The notes below the pieces were generated by a model. That model saw only the letters and a list, made by a program, of their open reading frames with translations. It was not told the DNA's origin and did no database searches. Shown here piece by piece: positions 1 through 5,863 of a DNA stretch of 18,872 bases (within the stretch, counting starts at the first letter, position 1; each line of letters starts with the position of its first letter). Source of the DNA: Christensenella sp. UBA1750 (GTDB taxonomy: Bacteria > Bacillota > Clostridia > Christensenellales > UBA1750); the NCBI GenBank assembly GCA_002315655.1, contig DCHO01000082.1, positions 23,111 to 41,982 on the forward strand, written 5' to 3'. A program made the translations under genes and the position numbers.

Positions 1-22
1 CGCCGAGTTGTGCGGTGTTGCC

Positions 23-1525
23 TTAGAACTCTCTTTCCTTGGCAAACTCTCTGTTCAGCTGCGGATCAGCGTGCAGCATGGGGGCAACGTTTTTCCCGGC
101 TTTGCGGTCAAAGTAATTCTTCGTGATCTTGACCACCTTGCCGGAGAGCAGCACCACGGCAATCAGATTTGGAATGGCCATAAGCCCGTTGGCTGCGTCG
201 TCAATGGCCCACACAAGGTCGGACTTAATGACGGCAGAGGCCACGATCATGATGAGGAACAGCGCCTTGAAGCAGGAGACGGCAACCTGCTGTCCCTTCA
301 CGCCCAGACCTTTGAAGAGATAGCCGCAGGCCTTTTCGCCGTAATATGACCATGCCATGATGGTGGTGAAGGCAAACAGCGGGATGATGACGGAGAACAC
401 AATGGTTCCGAACAAGCCGAAGTTCTGGGTGAAAACGGAGAGCGCCAAACCGCTGTCTGAGGTGGCGGCAGAAAGGGTCTCAATCTCGCCGGAGTGGATG
501 GTGGTGGTCAGAATGATGAGGGCTGTCAGGGTGCAGATGACGAAGGTATCAAAGAACACCTCAAAAATGCCCCACAGACCCTGCTTTACGGGTTCCTTGG
601 TGTCGGAAGCGGAGTGCGCGATGACGGACGAACCTAAGCCCGCTTCGTTGGAGAAAACGCCGCGTGCCATGCCCTTCTGAATGACCTTGCCGAACAGATA
701 GCCGCCGAAGCCGCCTGCCATGGCCTTGAAGCCGAAGATGTTCCCGAAAATCATGGAGAATGCCTTGGGAATGGCTGTGATGTTGAGGATCAGAATGATA
801 ACGGACATGACGATGAACAGCAAGGACATGATGGGCACCAGCTTGGAGGCTACGGAGCCGATGCGCTTGATGCCGCCGATAATGACCAGTGCGGCGCACA
901 TGGACACCACAATGCCGATGATGAGCTTGATCATAGTGGAATCCGCAAAGCCGAAGGAGGCGGACAGAGTGCCGCAGATCTTGTTGTTCTGCACACCGGA
1001 CATTCCCATGGCCGCGATCAGACAGACAAAGGCGGCAAAGAATGCAAGCCATTTCTGGTGAATGCCCTTTTCGATGTAGTAGAACGCGCCGCCGGAGAAG
1101 GAGCCGTCCTTTTCCTTTTCACGGTAGTACAGACCCAGCACGTTTTCGGCATAGTTCGTGACCATGCCAAAGAAAGCGCAGAGCCACATCCAGAACACCG
1201 CGCCGGGACCGCCGGTTAAGATGGCAGAGGTAACGCCGATGATGTTGCCCGTGCCGACGGTGCCGGAGATAGCCGCAGAGAAGGCCTCAAACTGGGAGAC
1301 GGTCTTCGTATTTTTGTCGGACTTGTCCTTCTTCTTTCCGATCTCCTTGACAGCAGGAACGATGGTGGTGTTGACGGATTCCTTGAACTTGCGCACCTGC
1401 AAGCCGCGGGTCAGAACGGTGAGCAGCACGCCGGTGCCTAAGATCATAATGATCATCGGCCAGCCCCACACCACGTCGTTGATTGCGGTGACAACCTTGT
1501 TCACAACATCCAGAAATGCCTGCAT
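23..1525 (-). CDS. Alanine/glycine:cation symporter (AGCS family), riboswitch-controlled
   Basis: This 500-residue integral membrane protein should import small neutral amino acids (glycine or alanine) with Na+ or H+. Family signatures are visible: the SGTVGTGNI segment near residues 87-95, GGPGAVFWMW near 105-114, and FSNEAGLGSS near 291-300. About ten hydrophobic helices follow, and the length is normal for AGCS. The reading frame stays open upstream to 1699, but that extension translates the riboswitch and its terminator. I chose the ATG at 1523-1525 because AAGGAGGA lies 8 nt upstream (1534-1541) and the protein then begins like other family members. The glycine riboswitch upstream makes glycine the most likely substrate, which is an inference. 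The stop codon is 22 bases from the window edge, so downstream partners are not visible. Confidence 0.93.
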   Translation of the reverse strand: MQAFLDVVNKVVTAINDVVWGWPMIIMILGTGVLLTVLTRGLQVRKFKESVNTTIVPAVKEIGKKKDKSDKNTKTVSQFEAFSAAISGTVGTGNIIGVTSAILTGGPGAVFWMWLCAFFGMVTNYAENVLGLYYREKEKDGSFSGGAFYYIEKGIHQKWLAFFAAFVCLIAAMGMSGVQNNKICGTLSASFGFADSTMIKLIIGIVVSMCAALVIIGGIKRIGSVASKLVPIMSLLFIVMSVIILILNITAIPKAFSMIFGNIFGFKAMAGGFGGYLFGKVIQKGMARGVFSNEAGLGSSVIAHSASDTKEPVKQGLWGIFEVFFDTFVICTLTALIILTTTIHSGEIETLSAATSDSGLALSVFTQNFGLFGTIVFSVIIPLFAFTTIMAWSYYGEKACGYLFKGLGVKGQQVAVSCFKALFLIMIVASAVIKSDLVWAIDDAANGLMAIPNLIAVVLLSGKVVKITKNYFDRKAGKNVAPMLHADPQLNREFAKEREF

Positions 1526-1578
1526 AAGAAAAATCCTCCTTGACGATTTCGGCCATTGCGCCGGATGCAAAGGAGGAT

Positions 1579-1612
1579 AAACAAAGCCGAACCGATATAT
1601 CTTCGGTTCGGC
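1579..1612 (-). terminator. Intrinsic terminator of the glycine riboswitch
   Basis: On the minus strand GCCGAACCGA (1612-1603) and TCGGTTCGGC (1595-1586) form a perfect 10-bp stem with a 7-nt loop, followed by TTTGTTT. It lies between the aptamers and the symporter's ribosome binding site, where a riboswitch expression platform is expected. The 3 bases at the foot of the stem also belong to a 9-nt segment (1618-1610) complementary to the aptamer 2 core. Confidence 0.88.
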
Positions 1613-1665
1613 AAAAGGTTCCAAAATACCACAGAATCGGTTTGCCCGTTCTCTGTGTTTTTTCA

Positions 1666-1840
1666 TCCGTCCTTTTGCCTGAGAGATTAACGGGAGCACT
1701 TATCCCGCTTGCACCTTCGGCATCTGAATTGAATCAGCTTTCTCCGGAGCGCTATCCGTCCAACAGTCCTCATCCGAAATATCGGACACCTGAGAGTGTT
1801 ACTCCTTCGGTCGCTTTCGCGTTTCCTGTAAGACATCGCA
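1666..1840 (-). promoter_or_regulatory. Tandem glycine riboswitch (gcvT type), two aptamers
   Basis: Read on the minus strand, aptamer 1 (about 1832-1765) contains GACCGAAGGAGTAA and ACTCTCAGGTG, closed by ACAG/CTGT. Aptamer 2 (about 1755-1667) contains GCCGAAGGTGCAAG and the hallmark CTCTCAGGCAAAAGGAC. These are the conserved cores of the glycine riboswitch, twice, joined by a short linker, which is the classic cooperative tandem arrangement. It sits between a minus-strand promoter and a terminator in front of an AGCS symporter, a common target of this RNA. The assignment rests on motif recognition and has not been checked with a covariance model. Confidence 0.94.
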
Positions 1841-1865
1841 TAGCCGTTATTCAGTTTATATTGGA

Positions 1866-1894
1866 ATTATACAGGATATAGACGGATTATACAA
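1866..1894 (-). promoter_or_regulatory. Promoter for the glycine riboswitch transcript
   Basis: A consensus -10 TATAAT (1871-1866) lies 17 bp downstream of a weak -35 TTGTAT (1894-1889). The predicted start, near 1859, is about 20 nt upstream of aptamer 1. The rest of the gap up to the next gene (1895-1968) is AT-rich and holds only a weak 5-bp hairpin (1941-1955). Confidence 0.6.
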
Positions 1895-1968
1895 GCATTA
1901 TTTTTGTAAAAATACACATTTTTATAAGATTTTTCAGGAACGGAAACTGCTTCCGGCACTCACCGTTA

Positions 1969-2508
1969 CTATATCTGCCCGCAGAAACGGATGATCTCTG
2001 ATCTCTTGGCCTCCACATTCATGCGGTACTCAATGTTGGTGAGGCACAGCTTTCCCGCTGCCTCGATGTTCAGATGGCCGTAAAAGTGCTCAATGGACGA
2101 TGCCACACGTTCGCTCTCCGCAATACCGCTGCCGGTGCGCAGGGTGATACAGTAGCCCTTCTTGCCTCTCGGTAGCTCTGCATAGGGCTCGTGTGTGTTG
2201 CACCAGGGCGTGCAGCGGTCAATAAAGGCCTTGAACTGCCCGGGCACATCTCCCCAATAGGAGGGCGAAACCAGCACAAGAATGTCGTTTTCCGCTAACT
2301 TTCGCATTAAGTATTCCACATCGTCCCGCTGAACGCATTTGGCCGTGTTGTGACAGACACGGCAGCCCTTGCAGTAGGAGAAGGAATAATCGTCAATACA
2401 GGCGGTGTCCACCGTGTATTTTTCCTTCAGAACGCTCACAGCAATGTTACAGATTTCAGCCGTTGCCCCGTTTTTGACCGGGCTGCAATTCAAAATCAGC
2501 GCTTTCAT
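1969..2508 (-). CDS. NAD(P)H-dependent FMN oxidoreductase, iron-sulfur-flavoprotein-like
   Basis: This 179-residue cytoplasmic flavodoxin-fold protein probably transfers electrons through FMN. It begins with MKALILNCSP, the first strand and phosphate-binding loop typical of the FMN-reductase family, and SPSYWGDVPGQFKAFIDR (residues 81-98) is the matching second flavin-binding segment. Between them C46-x2-C49-x2-C52-x5-C58 matches the compact cysteine motif that binds a 4Fe-4S cluster in archaeal and clostridial iron-sulfur flavoproteins, so a cluster is likely but unproven. Its ATG overlaps the stop of the kinase gene by 4 bp (ATGA), with GGAGG just upstream, so it is translationally coupled as the last gene of the HAD-kinase-flavoprotein operon. 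The electron acceptor cannot be told from sequence. Confidence 0.85.
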   Translation of the reverse strand: MKALILNCSPVKNGATAEICNIAVSVLKEKYTVDTACIDDYSFSYCKGCRVCHNTAKCVQRDDVEYLMRKLAENDILVLVSPSYWGDVPGQFKAFIDRCTPWCNTHEPYAELPRGKKGYCITLRTGSGIAESERVASSIEHFYGHLNIEAAGKLCLTNIEYRMNVEAKRSEIIRFCGQI

Positions 2509-3257
2509 CTTTCCTCCAACAAATTCATCAGCATATCGCGCTCAAAGGTGCATTCCCCGGCGCGGGATGCAAAGATCACATAGAAATAATCGGCGATTTC
2601 TTCCCGTGTGGTTCCCATGGCTTCCAGATAAATATCAGTTGCAGCTTTACGGATTTCCGGGTCGAACAGGGCTCTGACCTCCTCCGGCGGCATGGAGTAT
2701 TCCAGCAGCATGGCGGTTCGGGCGATGTCGAAAAGCGGCGCACCCTTGGCCATGTTGTTCCAGTCGATAACAAACAGACCGTTTTCGCTCTGCATCACAT
2801 TGTCCGGGTGGAAATCCATGTGCAGCAGGTTCTCCCCGTCCGGGAGATTGGTAAGCTTCTCCAATGCTTTTGCTTTGATGCACTCCGGCAGGTCAGCCGC
2901 TTTAATGAGGCCGGAAAGCCGTTTCTTTATATCTTCCGCTTCTTCGCATCTGTTGGCTAAAATCTGCCTGTGCAGGAGTGCCAGTTCGAGAATCGCCTGT
3001 TTCTCCCCCGTGATGAAGCGCGGCATGAGGCTTTGCCCTTGCATGGCATCATAAAGAAGGCCGTCCTTCCCCTCATACTCCACTTTTCCGTAGAATTTCG
3101 GTGCGGGAACATTCAATCCTTCCAGCAGCTCGGCATTGCACTTTTCCGCTTCCATGGCAGCCTTTGGGTACCAGTCGTAATACAGCTTCAAGGCTTTGCC
3201 GTCCTCGGTCAGAAACACCTCCGCCGTGCGGCCTGTGCCTAATTTTTTCAGATTCAT
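2505..3257 (-). CDS. APH/choline-kinase-like small-molecule phosphotransferase
   Basis: This 250-residue protein has the aminoglycoside phosphotransferase (protein-kinase-like) fold. Visible motifs are the nucleotide loop GTGRTAEV (residues 7-14), a candidate ATP lysine at K24, the catalytic loop H146-M-D148-FHPDN153 and the metal-binding IDWNN (D165). The family contains antibiotic kinases, but many members phosphorylate sugars, choline, amino acids or other metabolites. The short length and the HAD phosphatase partner suggest metabolism rather than resistance, which is an inference. The ATG overlaps the upstream stop by 4 bp and is preceded by GGAGG at a good distance. Its substrate is unknown. 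Confidence 0.85.
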   Translation of the reverse strand: MNLKKLGTGRTAEVFLTEDGKALKLYYDWYPKAAMEAEKCNAELLEGLNVPAPKFYGKVEYEGKDGLLYDAMQGQSLMPRFITGEKQAILELALLHRQILANRCEEAEDIKKRLSGLIKAADLPECIKAKALEKLTNLPDGENLLHMDFHPDNVMQSENGLFVIDWNNMAKGAPLFDIARTAMLLEYSMPPEEVRALFDPEIRKAATDIYLEAMGTTREEIADYFYVIFASRAGECTFERDMLMNLLEER

Positions 3258-3859
3258 TTGTTTTCCTCCGCAAATTGCAGCAGCGCGTCCGCCTCGCCCC
3301 GGAACACAAAGCCCTGCATTCCCGCCCGCATGGCTCCGAACACATTGGCGGGGCTGTCGTCCACAAACAGACAGTTTTCGGGATTCAGGCGGAACCTTTC
3401 ACAGAACGCCGTGAAGATTTCCGGCTGGGGCTTGAGCAGATTCACCTGATACGACAGAAACTCTCCCTTGAATTTGTCAATCAGCGGGATATTTTTCCGC
3501 ATTTCGTCATAGTGAATGCCCACATTGGAAAGCAGATACAGGTCAAAGCCCATTCCCAGTAAACCCTCGATCATTTCCTTTGTGCCGGGATAGGCGGGCA
3601 TCTGCCTGTAGAAATCCTCCATAACGGCTTTCACGGCAGAATGCAGCCGCTCCGGGAGGCATTTGCACGCGCAGGCAACGATTTCTTCGTCCGAATAAGT
3701 GCCCAGGTCGCCGCCGATCCACTCAGGACAGCCAAACAGCGCACGCACAATGGCACGCACATCCTCATCTTCCTGCACAAACCGCTTTGTAAACCGCACC
3801 GGGTCAAAATCCAGCAGCACATTGCCCATATCGAGCACGATGTTCCGAATCAAGCGCAT
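3254..3859 (-). CDS. HAD-superfamily (IA) phosphatase, YihX-like
   Basis: This 201-residue cytoplasmic hydrolase carries the four HAD motifs: nucleophile D10 in VLDMGNVLLD, S111-N112 in LLSNVG, K143 in LLKPQPEIF, and D167-D168 in FVDDSPANV. The usual Asp two residues after the nucleophile is Gly (D-M-G), as in YihX-type sugar-phosphate phosphatases, so the motif is a known variant rather than a loss. The frame is open to 3916, but that stretch holds the promoter; transcription should begin near 3871, so the ATG at 3857-3859 is the start. Its AGGAGG is only 2 nt from the ATG, unusually tight. It is the first gene of an operon with the kinase and the flavoprotein. Confidence 0.88.
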   Translation of the reverse strand: MRLIRNIVLDMGNVLLDFDPVRFTKRFVQEDEDVRAIVRALFGCPEWIGGDLGTYSDEEIVACACKCLPERLHSAVKAVMEDFYRQMPAYPGTKEMIEGLLGMGFDLYLLSNVGIHYDEMRKNIPLIDKFKGEFLSYQVNLLKPQPEIFTAFCERFRLNPENCLFVDDSPANVFGAMRAGMQGFVFRGEADALLQFAEENK

Positions 3860-3877
3860 CCCCTCCTGTTCACTGGT

Positions 3878-3906
3878 AATATAGCATAAATTAGTTGGAA
3901 TGTCAA
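3878..3906 (-). promoter_or_regulatory. Sigma-A-type promoter of the HAD-kinase-flavoprotein operon
   Basis: A perfect -35 TTGACA (3906-3901), a 17-bp spacer and -10 TATATT (3883-3878) point toward the HAD gene. The predicted leader is only about 12 nt. The promoter excludes the longer reading-frame start at 3916. Confidence 0.85.
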
Positions 3907-3921
3907 CATTATTCAAAGTAT

Positions 3922-3947
3922 AAAAATGCCCCCGATTTCCCGGAGGC
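3922..3947 (-). terminator. Intrinsic terminator after putP
   Basis: On the minus strand GCCTCCG and CGGGGGC form a 7-bp stem with one G-T pair and a 6-nt loop, followed by ATTTTTAT. It starts 13 nt after the putP stop codon and ends just before the next operon's promoter. Confidence 0.82.
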
Positions 3948-3960
3948 GTTTGTGTTTTAA

Positions 3961-5505
3961 TTAGTCTTCCCTTTCGGTGGGGAGCTTCGCCTTGTTGAAC
4001 AGGTCAATCACATCCTGAGAAGGAGCCTTGTCGATGAGCGACACGATGATGCCCGCCAGCAAGCCCGCGATGGCGCCGGGGATGATCTCATAGAGATTGG
4101 TGGGGCCGGAGAGGAAAGCATACCACAGAGCGTCCACCAAGAAACCCACAACAATGCCGGCGACCGCGCCCTTGTAGGTCAACCGCTTCCAGTACAGGGA
4201 CAGGATGATGACCGGGCCGAAGGAGGCGCCGAAGGCAGCCCATGCACATTCCACCAGTGCCATGATGCCGGCGCACTTGGGCGACATGGCGATGAGCAGA
4301 GCGATGATGGAAATGGCAATGACGATGATGCGTCCCGCCCACATCATTTCCTTGTTGGAAGCGTTCTTGCGGAACACGGGCTTATACACGTCGGATGCGA
4401 ATGCGGAGGAAGAAGCCAGCAACTGGGAGTCCGCAGTTGACATGGAGGCTGCCAAAATGGCGGAAAGCAGAATGCCCGCGACAAATTCCATGATGACCTT
4501 GCCTGCGCCGCTGCCGCCGAGCTTGCCGAAGATGTCACGAACCAGCGTGATGAACACCAGCGAGCGATTGTCATTGGGAAGATAGGTTCCCAGGTATTCA
4601 TGGGCAACCAGGGCGACCACGGAAGCCATGATGAGGATGAGCGCCGTCCAGGTGGTGCCGACAACCTGAGACTTCTTCATCTCACGCTCGGACTTGATGG
4701 ACATATAGCGGATGACGATGTGGGGCATTCCCGCATAGCCAAGTCCCCAACCGAGGCCGGAAAGAATGTCGGAAATGGAAGCCCAGTCAAAGGCGCCGGA
4801 GGAAAGCAGGGAATAGTAGTGCTCGGGGGTCACAACCTCGGCCAGAGGCGCAAAGGAAGGAGTCTGCATGATGAACAGGGTGATGATGGGAACTGCCATC
4901 AGTGCACCCAGCATGAGAAGCCCCTGAATGAAGTCCGTCCAGCAAACTGCGTTGAAGCCGCCTAAGAAGGTGTAAACCAGAATAACGATAGTCGCCCCGA
5001 TCATGGCGATCTCGTTTTTCATTCCGAAAACGGTATTGAACAGCGAGCCGCAAGCCACGATGGAGGAAGCGGCATACACGCAGTATGCAATCAGGAAGAT
5101 GACGGCGCAGATGACCTGCAACACCTTGGAATCGGAGAGGAAACGGTTGGTCAGATACTGCGGCACGGTGATGGAATCCTTGGCCGCAATGGAATAGCGG
5201 CGCAGGTTCGGCGCAATAAAGATCCAGGACAGCGCGGTGCCGATGAGAAGACCCACGGAGATCCACACCTGCCCCATGCCGAAGGCGTAAATGGAGCCGG
5301 GCAGACCCATGAGCACCCAGGCGCTCATATCGGAAGCTCCGGCGGACAGAGCCGCGACAAAGCCGTTCATTTCACGGCCGCCCAGAAAATAATCCTTGTC
5401 GCCGCCGTCGGACTTCTTGCTCTTTACGAAGAACACGATGCCGACCGCGAGGACAGAGGCCAGATAAAGCACAAACGCGATAATTTCCGAAACGCTGTTC
5501 ACCAT
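3961..5505 (-). CDS. putP: Sodium/proline symporter PutP (SSS family)
   Basis: This 514-residue integral membrane protein is predicted to import proline with Na+. The region SAGASDMSAWVLMGLPG (residues 54-70) matches the Na+-binding segment of PutP closely (Asp and Ser in GASDMS), DYFLGGREMNGFVAALSAG precedes it, and the later AILAASMSTADSQLLASSSA segment carries the conserved Ser/Thr pair of the second cation site. Thirteen hydrophobic helices and the length are normal. The ATG at 5503-5505 has an AGAGG-type ribosome binding site about 9 nt upstream. It forms a single-gene unit with a consensus promoter and its own terminator. Other SSS solutes cannot be fully excluded, but the similarity is strongest to proline carriers. 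Confidence 0.93.
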   Translation of the reverse strand: MVNSVSEIIAFVLYLASVLAVGIVFFVKSKKSDGGDKDYFLGGREMNGFVAALSAGASDMSAWVLMGLPGSIYAFGMGQVWISVGLLIGTALSWIFIAPNLRRYSIAAKDSITVPQYLTNRFLSDSKVLQVICAVIFLIAYCVYAASSIVACGSLFNTVFGMKNEIAMIGATIVILVYTFLGGFNAVCWTDFIQGLLMLGALMAVPIITLFIMQTPSFAPLAEVVTPEHYYSLLSSGAFDWASISDILSGLGWGLGYAGMPHIVIRYMSIKSEREMKKSQVVGTTWTALILIMASVVALVAHEYLGTYLPNDNRSLVFITLVRDIFGKLGGSGAGKVIMEFVAGILLSAILAASMSTADSQLLASSSAFASDVYKPVFRKNASNKEMMWAGRIIVIAISIIALLIAMSPKCAGIMALVECAWAAFGASFGPVIILSLYWKRLTYKGAVAGIVVGFLVDALWYAFLSGPTNLYEIIPGAIAGLLAGIIVSLIDKAPSQDVIDLFNKAKLPTERED

Positions 5506-5570
5506 AGGAAAAACCTCTTTCCGATGAAAAACCGAACCGATTTGCGGCCTTTCAAAAAAATGATGGGTCT

Positions 5571-5599
5571 ATTATATAAAATACAGATAGAAATGTAAA
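5571..5599 (-). promoter_or_regulatory. putP promoter
   Basis: A -35 TTTACA (5599-5594), a 17-bp spacer and a consensus -10 TATAAT (5576-5571) are present, giving a leader of about 60 nt. An imperfect dyad (5600-5631) abuts the -35 box on its upstream side. Confidence 0.8.
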
Positions 5600-5631
5600 G
5601 CAATTCTGCATAAAAACTTGTGTAAAATTGC
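5600..5631. repeat. Imperfect inverted repeat next to the putP -35 box
   Basis: Arms at 5600-5613 and 5618-5631 match at 11 of 14 positions around a 4-nt centre, with outer halves GCAATT and AATTGC. It is placed like an operator or activator site, but I cannot assign a regulator. Confidence 0.45.
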
Positions 5632-5671
5632 AAAAACATTCCATGTGCTCCGCTTTACGGCAATAATCTGC

Positions 5672-5720
5672 ATAAAATATGGCACACAGGTACTCATTTT
5701 GCATAAATACCGTGCGCCAT
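5672..5720 (-). terminator. Intrinsic terminator of the nth-SGNH-GH127-small peptide operon
   Basis: On the minus strand ATGGCGCACGGTA pairs with TACCTGTGTGCCAT (13 bp, one wobble, one bulged T) around a 15-nt loop, followed by ATTTTATG. The stem starts five bases after the stop codon of the small peptide, which supports that peptide as the true last gene. Confidence 0.72.
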
Positions 5721-5725
5721 AGCCT

Positions 5726-5845
5726 TTATCTTCTCGTGTTGATGAACAGCAGCAACATAATTATAATGGCGATAATAATCCCTAAGTACATGGTGATCTG
5801 CAGCAGGTTCATTCCGAAGATTTGAATGGTAAAGGTGTCTGACAT
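5726..5845 (-). CDS. 39-residue single-helix membrane peptide
   Basis: This is a small gene, easily missed by annotation. It has an ATG start, an AAGGAG ribosome binding site a few bases upstream, and lies 18 nt after the GH127 stop. The polar N-terminus (MSDTFTIQIFGMN) is followed by one strongly hydrophobic helix at about residues 18-35, rich in Ile, Leu and Met, and a basic end (NTRR). By the positive-inside rule the C-terminus should face the cytoplasm. The terminator begins right after its stop, so it is the final gene of the operon. I recognise no family. It could be a membrane anchor or regulator for the neighbouring sugar enzymes, or an unrelated small membrane protein; the function is unknown. 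Confidence 0.72.
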   Translation of the reverse strand: MSDTFTIQIFGMNLLQITMYLGIIIAIIIMLLLFINTRR

Positions 5846-5863
5846 AGGGTTGCTCCTTAAAGT

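Noticed and set aside
1..22. Sequence downstream of the symporter stop at the window edge
   Set aside because: It is too short to show a terminator or another gene.
1941..1955. A possible terminator after the flavoprotein gene
   Set aside because: The stem is only 5 bp (CGGAA/TTCCG) and is followed by TTCCTG rather than a T-run, so I would not call it a terminator.
2505..3257. The APH-fold kinase as an aminoglycoside resistance gene
   Set aside because: The general kinase motifs are present, but nothing indicates a known aminoglycoside class, and the operon context is metabolic.
5607..5708. Three copies of TGCATAAA between the GH127 operon and putP
   Set aside because: Spacing is irregular, one copy lies in the terminator loop and another directly after the stem, and the region is AT-rich, so chance is sufficient. 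No array or binding-site pattern is evident.
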